Positions 34,710 through 44,691 are shown, counted from the first letter of the stretch. The stretch: DNA of 64,000 bases from Collinsella sp. WCA1-178-WT-3 (M1) (GCF_009696325.1 NZ_VUME01000007.1:1-64000), one strand, 5' to 3'. Program-made: numbers and translations. Notes: generated by a model not told the origin, from the sequence alone.

Positions 34710-35366
34710 TTACTTACCGCCCTTCACAACGGGGAAACGGCCGATAACGGGCACGCCGAGCAGCTCGACGGCGTCATCGACAGAACGGACACGCGTGTTG
34801 AGCATGTCGAGCAGCACAACAATCGCGACAGCGACAAACAGGCCGGCCAGGGCGGCAACTGCAATGTAGAGCTTGCGGTTGGGGCCGCTGGGCTGGGTGG
34901 GGACCTTTGCCTTGTCGATGACGTTGACGGCCTGGGCGGCGTCGACGTCCTGGGCGACGGTGGAAACCGAGTTGGCCATGGCGTTAGCGACAGCGGCAGC
35001 GCCATCGGGGCTGGCACCGGTCACAGACAGCGAGATAACGCGGGTCGTGGTCTCGCTCGTAACACTCACCTTATAGTCGGCCAGGCTGGAAAGGCCCAGC
35101 TCCTTGGCGGCACCGCTCTTGACGCTGTCGCTATCGAGCAGCGTGGCGATGTCGTTGGAGAGCATCTGGCTTGCAGACAGATCGTTGTAGTAGCTCGTCT
35201 GGCCGCCATCGGTCTTGGCGAGAATGTACATGCTCGTCGTGGCGGTGTAGGTGTTGTCCATCATGATGAAGGAGACGACGCCCATGGCGATCGCGCAGAC
35301 CACCGGAAGGGCAATGACCAGCTTGAGGTGCTTTTTAAGCAGCTGGAACAGTTCAAGAAGGGTCAT
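34710..35366 (-). CDS. Wzz/CpsC-type chain-length determinant and kinase activator
   Basis: A 218-residue membrane protein with two helices (~15-36 and ~167-188) flanking an extracytoplasmic Wzz domain, and a cytoplasmic C-terminal tail (NTRVRSVDDAVELLGVPVIGRFPV) that docks the tyrosine kinase. It is the first gene of the three-gene module. No polysaccharide glycosyltransferase, flippase or polymerase lies in the window, so the glycan target is elsewhere. Confidence 0.88.
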   Translation of the reverse strand: MTLLELFQLLKKHLKLVIALPVVCAIAMGVVSFIMMDNTYTATTSMYILAKTDGGQTSYYNDLSASQMLSNDIATLLDSDSVKSGAAKELGLSSLADYKVSVTSETTTRVISLSVTGASPDGAAAVANAMANSVSTVAQDVDAAQAVNVIDKAKVPTQPSGPNRKLYIAVAALAGLFVAVAIVVLLDMLNTRVRSVDDAVELLGVPVIGRFPVVKGGK

Positions 35367-35544
35367 GCGGTTCGCCTTTCATTTCCCTAGTTCGTATCGA
35401 CAAAACTGCTCGTATAATATCGCATATTTCTACCATACCCGAGCTCTATACATAAGATACAGCGTCCGCGTGTAAGTTGCGCAACAATTCACGCGGCAGC
35501 GGAGGCGCGGGCGTACTGTCTAATCCTCGGTTTTTGCTATGCCG

Positions 35545-36969
35545 CTACGCGAACGGTCCCTCTTGTTGCACGGGAAACGTTACCGTAATGGTGGTTCCCA
35601 CGCCCGGCTCACTCGACAGGTCAATCGCGGCGTGATGGTACAGAGCGGCGTGTTTGACGATCGCCAAACCCAGGCCGGTTCCGCCACGCGCCTTAGAACG
35701 ACTCTTGTCCACGCGATAAAAACGCTCGAACACTTTACCCTGCTCCTCGGGCGAAATACCGATACCCGTATCGGCAACAGACAGGTACGGATGACCCTCG
35801 TCATTGGTCCCGCAGCGCAGCGTGACCGTACCGCCAGGTCGGTTGTAGCGAATGGCGTTGCTTGCAAGGTTGTAGATCAGCTCGTCAATCAGGCGCGGCA
35901 CGCCTTCGATCACCATGGGCTTCGTCTCGTGCCCAATGGTCACATTCGACTGCCGGGCAACTTGCTCAAGACGCTGTTCCACCGTCAAAATGGCGCGAGA
36001 GAGCTCGATGGGTTCTGTGGACCCAATGGGCACCGCCTCGCCCTCGGATGCTCGCTCCGCCTCGTCCAAGTTGGAAAGCGTAAGAATGTCGTTGACGAGC
36101 GCTGCCAGGCGGCCCGCCTCGCGATAGATGCGGCCACCAAAGTTGCGCAAGTCGTCCTCGCCCTCAACCATGCCGTTTGCAATAAGTTCGGCATAGCCCG
36201 AAATCGCGGTAAGCGGGGTCTTGAGCTCATGGGTGATATTGGCCGTGAACTCGCGGCGCATTCGGTCGTTGTCCGCTAGCACCGCCATTTGGCGCTTGAG
36301 TTCCTGGCGCTGCGACTCGATACGCTCAAGCATGGGGACCATCTCGGCATAGGCGTGCTCATAGCTACGGCGTGGGTGGTCCAAATCCACCTCTTGCAAC
36401 GGCGCGATGATTGCACGGGACTCGCGGCGCGCCATAAAAAACGAGAGTATTGCACCCGCTGCTGCGATAAGCAGCATCGGCGCCACCATCGACAGCAAAA
36501 TCGCCGCAACGCCAGGCTGGGCTTGCGCCAAGCGGACAACCTGGCCGTTATCAAGGGCGACGGCGCGATACAGCATAATCTCGTCGAGCGTAGAGCTTGC
36601 GCGCTCCGCGGAACCCAAACCACTCTCAAAGGCCTCGATGACCTCGGGGCGATCGCCATGGTTGGGCAGTGAGGAAGGCGACGCCTCGTTGTCGTAGGCA
36701 ACCGATCCATCCTTGTTAATCAGCGTAATGCGCAAGTCCTCGCGATCGAGGCTACGCAAGAACGGGATGGGCTCCTGCTGTTCGTCGAGGGCGGCAGCAA
36801 TGAGCTCGGTTTCCTGCGCCAGATTGGCACTCGTGGCATCCGCCAAGGTGTTTTGCACAAAGAACGCACCCAGCACCGTAAACGCCACGATAACCGCCAT
36901 GGCGCAAACAAAGATCGTCACAAAAACGCGGTGCGACAGCGTATGTTTTCCCTGGGGGGCGAAGACCAC
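35545..36969 (-). CDS. Sensor histidine kinase (PhoR-like)
   Basis: A 474-residue membrane kinase. Helices at ~13-37 and ~155-178 bracket an extracellular sensor domain of ~115 residues; a HAMP-like linker follows, then HisKA with the phospho-acceptor His247 (NITHELKTPL) and HATPase_c with N, G1 (VADTGIGISPEE) and G2 (GGTGLGLAIV) boxes. It begins three bases after the response regulator. The order pstB, regulator, kinase suggests phosphate sensing, but the missing pstSCA and phoU weaken this. Confidence 0.9.
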   Translation of the reverse strand: MVFAPQGKHTLSHRVFVTIFVCAMAVIVAFTVLGAFFVQNTLADATSANLAQETELIAAALDEQQEPIPFLRSLDREDLRITLINKDGSVAYDNEASPSSLPNHGDRPEVIEAFESGLGSAERASSTLDEIMLYRAVALDNGQVVRLAQAQPGVAAILLSMVAPMLLIAAAGAILSFFMARRESRAIIAPLQEVDLDHPRRSYEHAYAEMVPMLERIESQRQELKRQMAVLADNDRMRREFTANITHELKTPLTAISGYAELIANGMVEGEDDLRNFGGRIYREAGRLAALVNDILTLSNLDEAERASEGEAVPIGSTEPIELSRAILTVEQRLEQVARQSNVTIGHETKPMVIEGVPRLIDELIYNLASNAIRYNRPGGTVTLRCGTNDEGHPYLSVADTGIGISPEEQGKVFERFYRVDKSRSKARGGTGLGLAIVKHAALYHHAAIDLSSEPGVGTTITVTFPVQQEGPFA

Positions 36970-36972
36970 GGG

Positions 36973-37701
36973 TTACTCCTCCGATGCGGTGGCCGCGGTG
37001 TCGTCACCTTCGGCACCGTCACCGGCAGAAGGCTCGGCCAAGCGGTAGCCCACGCCGCGCACGGTCTCGATGGCGCTGGCATGCTCGCCCAGTTTTTGGC
37101 GAAGCGTCTGAACGTGCACGTCAACGGTGCGCGAACCGCCGTCGAAGTCCCAACCCCACACGCTCTGCAGCAACGACTCGCGGGTAAAGACCACGCCGGG
37201 CTTGCGCATGAGGTACTCGAGCAGGTCGAACTCGCGCAGGGTGAGCTTAAGCGGCTCGCCGGCAACGGTCACCTCGCGATGGCTGGGCGAAAGCACGATA
37301 TCGCCCACGCTGAGCACATCGCTCGCCTGCTTGACCATGCCGCCGCGACGCAGCAGTGCGCGGCAGCGGCTCGCAAGCTCCATGAGCGAAAACGGCTTAG
37401 TCAGATAATCGTCGGCACCGCCATCGAGCGCCATCACCTTGTCGAGCTCGGTATCCTTGGCGGTAAGCATCATGATGGGCACCGTCTCCGTCAGGCGATC
37501 GGCACGAAGGCGACGCATAATCGCCAAGCCATCGGTATCGGGCAGCATGATATCGAGCAGCACGGCATCGGGCACCCGTCGCGCCACGGCAGCCTTAAAC
37601 TCACCGTCGCACGAAAAGCCTTCGGCCTCGATCCCCTGCTTGCGCAGTGCATAGACCGTCAAATCCCTGATGTTGTCATCGTCCTCGACGTAATAGATCA
37701 T
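36973..37701 (-). CDS. OmpR/PhoB-family response regulator
   Basis: A 242-residue regulator with a receiver domain (acidic pocket EDDD, phospho-acceptor Asp50 in LLDIMLPDTDG, Thr and Lys switch residues in MLTAKD and YLTKPF) and a C-terminal winged helix (LTLREFDLLEYLM, RTVDVHVQTLRQKL). The ATG before IYYVEDDDN has AAAGGGG upstream; an ATG eight codons earlier has none. It is coupled to the kinase gene. Confidence 0.92.
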   Translation of the reverse strand: MIYYVEDDDNIRDLTVYALRKQGIEAEGFSCDGEFKAAVARRVPDAVLLDIMLPDTDGLAIMRRLRADRLTETVPIMMLTAKDTELDKVMALDGGADDYLTKPFSLMELASRCRALLRRGGMVKQASDVLSVGDIVLSPSHREVTVAGEPLKLTLREFDLLEYLMRKPGVVFTRESLLQSVWGWDFDGGSRTVDVHVQTLRQKLGEHASAIETVRGVGYRLAEPSAGDGAEGDDTAATASEE

Positions 37702-37765
37702 GTTGAACCCCTTTGCGGCCGGCATGACCGCATCTTAATCCTAAAGGTACCTTTACTAGATGGTA

Positions 37766-38641
<876 letters not shown>

Positions 38642-38892
38642 ACCGCATACCTCCACATCGATATCAAATCAGCAGTATCGATAGTAAAAATCGCAGCTCA
38701 TATATGCGTGAGCGTATTGTCAAGTATTTGTAAGGACCTCCTCGATACGCGACGGGCAATCATATCGACCGTGCACACCCAAGCGTCCGCTCAGACACGA
38801 AGATAAACCGCACGCGCCAAACCCCAAGCGGCACAGCCGGTAAACGATATACTCTAGAGCCAAAGGAGACCATCCCGTCGAAAGCGAAGTCA

Positions 38893-40233
38893 GTGAAGTA
38901 TCTTACCCCTCTTTTAAAGCGTTCCGCGCAGCTGACCGTTGGCCTTGCCTGCGCCGTCTCCCTTGTCGCCGGTATTCCGTCCGTCGCCGGCGCCCAAGTG
39001 CTCACGACCGATAACATCTGCGGCAAAGCCGCCGATGCACGCGGCATTGCAGCCGAAGACCTGCCCGATATCGATGCCTCCAATGCGTTTGTCATGGGTA
39101 AAAACGGCACCGTCTACTATGCCCGTAGCGCCGACGAGCAAGTCAAAATCGCCTCGATCACCAAGGTCATGACTGCAATCCTCGCGGTCGAGAACTGCAA
39201 AATGGACGAGAAAATCACCGTGAGCAACGCGGCGGCAACCGTAGGCAACTCGACCGCGGGACTCCTCGAAGGCGACGAGCTCACCGTCGAGCAAGCGCTG
39301 CGCGGCCTGATGATCCCCTCGGGCAACGACGCCGCCATCGCGCTTGCCGAACACGTGGGCAAAAAACTTGACCCCAAGACCAAAGATGCCGTCGCTACGT
39401 TTGTAAAAGCCATGAACGAGCGGGCCAAGAAGCTCGGCTGCACGGGAACGCTCTTCGAGAACCCGCACGGGCTGGATTTTGACGAATGGGCCGGCGATAT
39501 GCATTCAACCGCACACGATGTGGCATTGATGATGCAAGAGGCCATGAAGGACGACACGATTCGCGAAGTCATGGCGAGCAAAGATCCCTGGATCGAAGTG
39601 ACGGGCGCCGACGGCTCCGATCATTCGCATTCCATGGATACGCACAATGTTTTATTGGACCAAGACGGCAATATCGGCGGTAAGACCGGCACCACCGACG
39701 ATGCCGGATACTGCTTTGCAAGCGCCTACAATCGCGATGGCGACGAGATCTATACCGTTGTCTTGAACTCCAGCACCACCGACCAGCGTTTTGCCGATAC
39801 GGCCACACTTGCTAGTTGGTATTACGACCACAAGGTAACGGTCGAAATCGCCAATACGCAAAAGAAGACCGCCAACGGAAATCCGCTGATGGCACGTGTC
39901 AGTCAAACCGACTGGACAGACAAAACCATCGACGCCACGCTTGCCGACCCCACCGCGCAGGCAACGGTGTTCTCACTCGCCGGCGAAGTGACCGAAAAGG
40001 TTAGCTACGATGGCCTTTCGGGCACGGTGCATGTTGGCGATAAGGTGGGCAGCGTTACGCTTAAGCAGGACGGCACCAAGATTGCCGTCATGGACCTGGT
40101 TGCCGACGAGGAAGGAACGGGGCCCAATCCCATCGAGTGGCTGCTCGTGAAGCTCGACCGCCTGGGCCGCCGCATCGACAACCGCCCGCTCACAGCCGAG
40201 AGCGAGACCGTAGCCAAGGCTCCTGAGGTGTAG
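38893..40233 (+). CDS. dacA: D-alanyl-D-alanine carboxypeptidase (PBP5/6 type, S11)
   Basis: A 446-residue exported penicillin-binding protein trimming the terminal D-Ala of peptidoglycan stems. A signal peptide (~1-34, cleavage near VAGA) precedes the S11 domain with SITK (Ser88), SGN (143-145) and KTG (264-266). The C-terminal PBP5-associated domain follows; a weak amphipathic end (EWLLVKLDRLGRRI) may bind the membrane. The start is GTG with only a weak ribosome site; AAAGGAG lies about 25 bases upstream. It is flanked by its own terminator. Confidence 0.92.
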   Translation: MKYLTPLLKRSAQLTVGLACAVSLVAGIPSVAGAQVLTTDNICGKAADARGIAAEDLPDIDASNAFVMGKNGTVYYARSADEQVKIASITKVMTAILAVENCKMDEKITVSNAAATVGNSTAGLLEGDELTVEQALRGLMIPSGNDAAIALAEHVGKKLDPKTKDAVATFVKAMNERAKKLGCTGTLFENPHGLDFDEWAGDMHSTAHDVALMMQEAMKDDTIREVMASKDPWIEVTGADGSDHSHSMDTHNVLLDQDGNIGGKTGTTDDAGYCFASAYNRDGDEIYTVVLNSSTTDQRFADTATLASWYYDHKVTVEIANTQKKTANGNPLMARVSQTDWTDKTIDATLADPTAQATVFSLAGEVTEKVSYDGLSGTVHVGDKVGSVTLKQDGTKIAVMDLVADEEGTGPNPIEWLLVKLDRLGRRIDNRPLTAESETVAKAPEV

Positions 40234-40257
40234 GGCCAAAGCGATATCACATCGAAC

Positions 40258-40291
40258 CAAATGAGGCGTCCAACGGGGCGCCTCATTTTTT
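40258..40291 (+). terminator. Intrinsic terminator after dacA
   Basis: AATGAGGCG.CC pairs with GGCGCCTCATT around a short loop, then six T on the plus strand. Confidence 0.85.
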
Positions 40292-40296
40292 GAGGT

Positions 40297-40573
40297 TTCG
40301 AATCCCCAGCTAACGTTCTCCATACCAAGAAGGGCCCCTTACGGAGCCCTTCTTCAAATTCGTACTGGCGGAGAGCTGGGGATGTCCGGGCATGCTACGC
40401 ATGCCCTCCGGCTTCAAAGCCTAGCGGCTTTTCGCCCACGGGCGACAAACGCTTTCGCGTTTGCTTAACGCCCGTGCCCTCTCGGGTTCGAATCCCCAGC
40501 TAACGTTCTCCATACCAAAAAGGGCCCCTTACGGAGCCCTTTTTCAAATTCGTACTGGCGGAGAGCTGGGGAT
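40297..40573. repeat. tRNA-Ser 3'-end and terminator duplication with three-hairpin insert
   Basis: An 87-bp direct repeat (40297-40383 and 40487-40573, period 190 bp) covers the cognate T-loop, a terminator and the tRNA-Ser 3' end. Between copies is a ~103-bp insert with hairpins GGGCATGC/GCATGCCC and AAACGC/GCGTTT nested in CACGGGCG/CGCCCGTG. The insert is bounded by AGCTGGGGAT and its inverted complement. The copy at 40487 continues into the real tRNA. Confidence 0.8.
40514..40543 (-). terminator. Terminator of tRNA-Ser
   Basis: AGGGCTCC-GTAA-GGGGCCCT, a GNRA-capped stem followed by TTTTT on the minus strand. A near-identical copy is at 40324-40353 in the duplicated unit. Confidence 0.75.
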
Positions 40574-40646
40574 TCGAACCCCAGATGCCCTTTTGGGGCA
40601 TACTCGCTTAGCAGGCGAGCACCTTCGGCCTCTCGGTCAGCTCTCC
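40556..40646 (-). tRNA. tRNA-Ser (GCT)
   Basis: A class II tRNA with 7-bp acceptor GGAGAGC/GCTCTCC, a long variable arm (GTATGCCCCAAAAGGGCAT), T-loop TTCGAAT and encoded CCA. The anticodon loop CTGCTAA gives GCT, reading AGC/AGU serine codons. Confidence 0.95.
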
Positions 40647-40660
40647 GTAACAGCCGTTCC

Positions 40661-40689
40661 ATAGTAACCAAACAGTCGAGGATGGGCAA
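40661..40689 (-). promoter_or_regulatory. Promoter of tRNA-Ser
   Basis: On the minus strand TTGCCC and TACTAT are separated by 17 bp, ending 15 bp before the tRNA. Confidence 0.65.
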
Positions 40690-40737
40690 GGGGGATTTTC
40701 AAATTGCCCAGCAGCCTTTCCTCCTTGCAAGCTTCGC

Positions 40738-43179
40738 CTACCCCAACGAGCGGCTGAGGGAGCCGAGCTCATCGTTTCCCATCGTGCGCCACATTTGGAA
40801 GATGCAGACGCGTGCCAGGAAAAAGAACCCGTTATCGACCAGCTGCACAGCAGCGTCTGCCAGCTGGTTGGAAACGGCGGGCACCGGCGGCAGTTCGAGC
40901 CCGGCCTTACTGATGGTCTCAACCGCTTCCTCGAACGTCGGTGGCTCATTGACACCCATCTCGTTCATAAGGCCCTGCATTTCCTCCAGTGCGTTGCTAC
41001 CCGACTCCTCGCCGCGCGGTACCAAGCGGTAGCACGCCAACGCCAGCTCAAGCTGATCGCAGTTCCAGTAGGCAAACGCTAGGCGATAGAACAGGTAGCC
41101 GATTGAGGAACGGTCACTGGCAATGCGCAGGCCGTGGCGCGCCACCTCAATGATCTCGTCATAGCGCTCCAGACGCGCCAGCACGTTGATGAGTGCAAAG
41201 TGTGATTGCATGGATGAGCGCGCCAGATCGTAAAGATGACGCACCTCGGGCAATGCCCGCTCAAAATCCTCCTGATCGGCGTAAAAGCTGCAAATCTCAT
41301 GCTGGGCAAAGTACAGCGCATCGGGAGCGCGCAAAATACGAAGGGAGCGGTCTTCCTCCATTACCGGCAGCACCATACGCACCAGTTGGTTGTCGCAAAA
41401 CAGCGTCTGGACCGGTCCTGTCGCCAAAAGCTCGGCAACGGCGCACTTGGCCTCCAGCTCCTCAACAAGACGGGAAAAGCCCTCAAACGCACCCGCGCGG
41501 TCGACTTTTGCCCGCTCGCGCAACTCAGCGACGCGCGCCACATACGGGTCATCGCCCTCCTCCATAACCTCAAGCTCATCAGCCGTATCGGCAAGCAGCA
41601 GGTCGCGCAACGTCGGCGGCAGCGAACGGTGGTCGTCACGCGGGCGAGCATGAACCTCAGCGGGCTCAATCGCATCCGGCGCGTCCGACTCATATGCCTC
41701 AAGCTTGCGCTTGCACGGCATATCATCCATATCCATGCTTTCAAAATTCTTAGCGGCGGGAACGCAATTGGCCAGATAGGCCGCACGCCCAAAGGAATAT
41801 GTTGCAATGATGCGCTCGCCCTGCTCGCCATCGGGAGCCGCAATCTGAACGTAGCAGCGCGTAATGCTGGCACCGGCAGCAAAACAAGCCGCTGCCAGCG
41901 TGAGCGCCACGCGCGCGTCGTGCTCCGCGGCCCATGCTGCGCGCTTAGGCTCATCCACCTCGCGCCAGGCATCATCTTGAGCATCGTATTCGCGCTGCGG
42001 CATAGCATCGACAACCGTGCGGCCAAATCGAACCAGCATGATGCCCTCGGCGACGTTCGCTCGATAGGTGTAGTCGAGCCGCGTGACCACGTTGAGTGCT
42101 TCTACGATACGTGCAAAGCGGGTGCGAACGTCCCACTCGCCACCCGGCTGGCACGCAACCGTCCCCGGTTTGGCCCACGGGTTGTCATTCGACAGCGTTT
42201 CGAGCAGGCGAGGAACGTCGTTTGTCGTCTTGCTGATATGCCATAGATCAAAGAGTGAGCAGCCCTCAAAGCTTGGCGACGAGGCAACGGGGCCCAACCC
42301 TGCCCCAATACGCTCAAGGATGCCGGAGAGGCGGTTAAGACGACACTCGATAGCAAGCAGCATGTCAATCTCGTCTTGGTCCAGCAGGCTACGATCAAAA
42401 TTGAGATAGAACAGCTTTGAGCGGTCGATACGCGCTAGGCCCATCTCGGACTTGGCAGCGATGGTGCGCAGTCGGGGCAAATCGACCTCGCTCATAAGGG
42501 CGCCGGCATAACGCTCGATACCGCTCGGATTATCGGCATGGTCAACGCGGTAGAGCAGCGTCTCGATAGCATCGGGGAGCGGTGCCGTGTTAAAGCCCAA
42601 AAACACCTCGACCGGCTCGGGCAACTTTACGAGTTTGATCTTGTTGGCGGTGTTTTTTATACCCTCATCGAGCTCGTCGGCAGGTACCGTGTTCGCAAGG
42701 GCGTTTTTGGGGTCGGCAAATATCACGTAGCGCAAGAACATCGAGGCCATAAACTCGCCATAAGGGAGAGCACGGCTCGAATTCCATGTCTCGTGGTCGG
42801 ACTGCTCACGCATGGGCCCTTTGGGAGAGCCGACCGTTCGCGCGCAAGCGCGCATTGCGCCGTTGGCTCCCCGCACCAAAATCTCGCCAACACTGGAATC
42901 GGACTCGTCAAGGACCAATTTCATGTCGGGGTTCTTGGGCAATGGCACTTTCTGAACAGGGCCGTCAACCTTATAGACCTCACCTGACACGCTCACGTAG
43001 CCCAAAAGCGATATGTGGCTTTTGCCTACGAATTCGACGACGTAGCAAGACTCTTTAGGATCCTCGCCAAAAACTTTCCAGACAACACCATACGAGCGCC
43101 CCGCGGGTTGCTCTGGCATCGATGGAAAACGCTTTTTGGGGTCGAGAAACCTGAGCTTGTATGTCGGACGCTCTGCCAC
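40738..43179 (-). CDS. Large protein of unknown function with TPR-like C-terminus
   Basis: An 813-residue soluble protein that I do not recognise. There is no signal peptide or membrane helix. The first ~110 residues look like a small beta-rich domain (SYGVVWKVFGEDPKESCYVVEF). The middle is alpha-helical with an acidic linker (~520-560). Residues ~640-760 read as tetratricopeptide-like helices (HEICSFYADQEDFERALPEV, LINVLARLERYDEIIEVA, FYRLAFAYWNCDQLELALAC), suggesting protein contacts. The start is GTG with AGGGTGAT upstream. It stands between tRNA-Ser and tRNA-Arg genes with no operon partner. Confidence 0.8.
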   Translation of the reverse strand: MAERPTYKLRFLDPKKRFPSMPEQPAGRSYGVVWKVFGEDPKESCYVVEFVGKSHISLLGYVSVSGEVYKVDGPVQKVPLPKNPDMKLVLDESDSSVGEILVRGANGAMRACARTVGSPKGPMREQSDHETWNSSRALPYGEFMASMFLRYVIFADPKNALANTVPADELDEGIKNTANKIKLVKLPEPVEVFLGFNTAPLPDAIETLLYRVDHADNPSGIERYAGALMSEVDLPRLRTIAAKSEMGLARIDRSKLFYLNFDRSLLDQDEIDMLLAIECRLNRLSGILERIGAGLGPVASSPSFEGCSLFDLWHISKTTNDVPRLLETLSNDNPWAKPGTVACQPGGEWDVRTRFARIVEALNVVTRLDYTYRANVAEGIMLVRFGRTVVDAMPQREYDAQDDAWREVDEPKRAAWAAEHDARVALTLAAACFAAGASITRCYVQIAAPDGEQGERIIATYSFGRAAYLANCVPAAKNFESMDMDDMPCKRKLEAYESDAPDAIEPAEVHARPRDDHRSLPPTLRDLLLADTADELEVMEEGDDPYVARVAELRERAKVDRAGAFEGFSRLVEELEAKCAVAELLATGPVQTLFCDNQLVRMVLPVMEEDRSLRILRAPDALYFAQHEICSFYADQEDFERALPEVRHLYDLARSSMQSHFALINVLARLERYDEIIEVARHGLRIASDRSSIGYLFYRLAFAYWNCDQLELALACYRLVPRGEESGSNALEEMQGLMNEMGVNEPPTFEEAVETISKAGLELPPVPAVSNQLADAAVQLVDNGFFFLARVCIFQMWRTMGNDELGSLSRSLG

Positions 43180-43330
43180 GAAATATCACCCTGATCGGTC
43201 GTCTAGCGAAGGAGTGGTCGCGGATAGGCCGCGACATCTACTCGGAATCTTACACGAGTCGATAAGAAATAGTCTCCCGCGGGCGGAGGCGCACGATTCC
43301 AGTCGAGTGTCTGGCGTCGAATGGCGGCGT

Positions 43331-43520
43331 AAAAGAAAAGCCCCCGTTGCCGGGAGCTTTAAAGTCAATTGGTGCGGCGTATAGGATTCCGCGCATCCGC
43401 TTCGCGGATCCGCACCGGCTTCGCCCGCCTGCCGGCGCGCTCGCCCGCTCGCTAAAAACGCTCCGCGTTTTCTTTACGCTCGCGCCTCGACCGAGGTTCG
43501 AATCCATGCATGGCTTCCAA
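43331..43520. repeat. tRNA-Arg 3'-end and terminator duplication unit 1 (190 bp)
   Basis: 43331-43389 repeats 43521-43579: terminator, spacer and tRNA-Arg 3' end up to the T-loop. The 131-bp insert has hairpins ATCCG/CGGAT with a CTTCG loop, CCGGC/GCCGG and AAAACGC/GCGTTTT, then ends in GAGGTTCGAATCC, the cognate T-loop inverted relative to the tRNA. About 90 bp of the insert is nearly identical to the insert beside tRNA-Leu. Confidence 0.8.
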
Positions 43521-43559
43521 AAAAGAAAAGCCCCCGTTGCCGGGAGCTTTAAAGTCAAT

Positions 43560-43636
43560 TGGTGCGGCGTATAGGATTCGAACCTATGACGTTCTGATTC
43601 GTAGTCAGACCCTCTATCCAGCTGAGGTAACGCCGC
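43560..43636 (-). tRNA. tRNA-Arg (ACG), first copy
   Basis: 77 nt with encoded CCA; acceptor GCGGCGT pairs fully. The anticodon loop CTACGAA gives ACG (wobble inosine), reading CGN arginine codons. A terminator stem AGCTCCCG-GCAA-CGGGGGCT with T-run follows on the minus strand. Confidence 0.97.
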
Positions 43637-43648
43637 AACGCACGGATT

Positions 43649-43677
43649 ATTATGCACGCGAGGCCCCGACGGGTCAA
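43649..43677 (-). promoter_or_regulatory. Promoter of tRNA-Arg copy 1
   Basis: TTGACC and CATAAT on the minus strand, spacer 17 bp. Confidence 0.75.
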
Positions 43678-43719
43678 GCGACAATTTGAAAAAATTTTAC
43701 GATGTGATGATTATGCTGC

Positions 43720-43909
43720 TCGCGCCTCGACCGAGGTTCGAATCCCTGCATGGCTTCCAAAAAAGAAAAGCCCCCGTTGCCGGAGGCTTCAAGTTCGATT
43801 GGTGCGGCGTATAGGATTCCGCGCATCCGCTTCGCGGATCCGCACCGGCTTCGCCCGCCTGCCGGCGCGCTCGCCCGCTCGCTAAAAACGCTCCGCGTTT
43901 TCTTTACGC
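43720..43909. repeat. tRNA-Arg duplication unit 2 (190 bp)
   Basis: 43720-43819 is repeated at 43910-44009 with one or two differences. It has the same insert as unit 1. The terminator stem differs slightly from unit 1 (CCGGAGGCTTC against CCGGGAGCTTT), and both terminator copies in a unit share the variant, showing that each locus keeps its two copies alike. Confidence 0.8.
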
Positions 43910-43989
43910 TCGCGCCTCGACCGAGGTTCGAATCCATGCATGGCTTCCAAAAAAGAAAAGCCCCCGTTGCCGGAGGCTTCAAGTTCGAT

Positions 43990-44066
43990 TGGTGCGGCGT
44001 ATAGGATTCGAACCTATGACGTTCTGATTCGTAGTCAGACCCTCTATCCAGCTGAGGTAACGCCGC
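43990..44066 (-). tRNA. tRNA-Arg (ACG), second copy
   Basis: Identical in sequence to the first copy over 77 nt including CCA. It has its own promoter and terminator. Two identical copies agree with frequent CGC/CGT arginine codons in the genes here. Confidence 0.97.
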
Positions 44067-44078
44067 AGCGCAAGACAT

Positions 44079-44107
44079 ATGAAACCATTTTAGTTAATTG
44101 GAGTCAA
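44079..44107 (-). promoter_or_regulatory. Promoter of tRNA-Arg copy 2
   Basis: TTGACT on the minus strand with a weak TTTCAT 17 bp later; the spacer is AT-rich. Confidence 0.5.
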
Positions 44108-44140
44108 GCACAATCTTGATTTTTTTCTAGACCATTTTCC

Positions 44141-44518
44141 TCATGCAGCTCCGCATGTATCACCGTTTCCCATACGATCGATCGGCTTTTCAACCACATC
44201 GAACCCAACACCGAGATCCCTCAATAGCGAGCGCACCCGCTGGGCGCAATCATACTCGGCAAACGAGATACTCAGCATGCGTGCCACCTGGTTAGAAGTC
44301 CCGACTCCATAGAACCGTTCGAGTGTTGCAAGCCCTTCGTGCGTCACAAAGGTCTCGACTACATGTGGCGACTCCTCAAAGCACCATTGGGTCAACGGGC
44401 CCTCGCTCGTTTGCCTCACCACCAAGCCACCCATACCCGATGGCTCACACGTAACTAGCAGGTGCTCCCCACCTTCATCGCTCTCAAACAAAACTACCCG
44501 CTCATCAAACAGGTCCAT
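44141..44518 (-). CDS. Conserved hypothetical protein
   Basis: A 125-residue acidic protein, not recognised. No signal peptide or membrane helix. The start before DLFDERVVLF is chosen because GAAGGGGG lies upstream; the longer frame lacks one. The stretch SFAEYDCAQRVRSLLRDLGVGFDVVEKP resembles a small alpha/beta domain. It is a single gene between tRNA-Arg and serS. Confidence 0.6.
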   Translation of the reverse strand: MDLFDERVVLFESDEGGEHLLVTCEPSGMGGLVVRQTSEGPLTQWCFEESPHVVETFVTHEGLATLERFYGVGTSNQVARMLSISFAEYDCAQRVRSLLRDLGVGFDVVEKPIDRMGNGDTCGAA

Positions 44519-44638
44519 CACATCCCCCTTCTCTCGCTCGTATCTAGTAAAAGCATAGCAGGTAGACGACCGTATACAGAACATTTGTTCGTGTATTTTC
44601 TATTGAGCTGTCCGCGCGACATGGTAAGGCTCCGCGCA

Positions 44639-44668
44639 CAAAAAAGGCGCCCCGGATAGGGGCGCCCC
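44639..44668 (-). terminator. Intrinsic terminator after serS
   Basis: GGCGCCCC pairs with GGGGCGCC around TATCC; TTTTTT follows on the minus strand. Confidence 0.85.
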
Positions 44669-44691
44669 CGCAAATCGCTTATGCAGCAAAC

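Noticed and set aside
38642-38892. Pho box between pstB and dacA
   Set aside because: I looked for direct repeats of a PhoP/PhoB type and saw none convincing.
43347-44004. Two related small plus-strand frames in the tRNA-Arg region
   Set aside because: They are translations of the repeated insert and terminator sequence; similarity comes from the DNA repeat, not from protein conservation.
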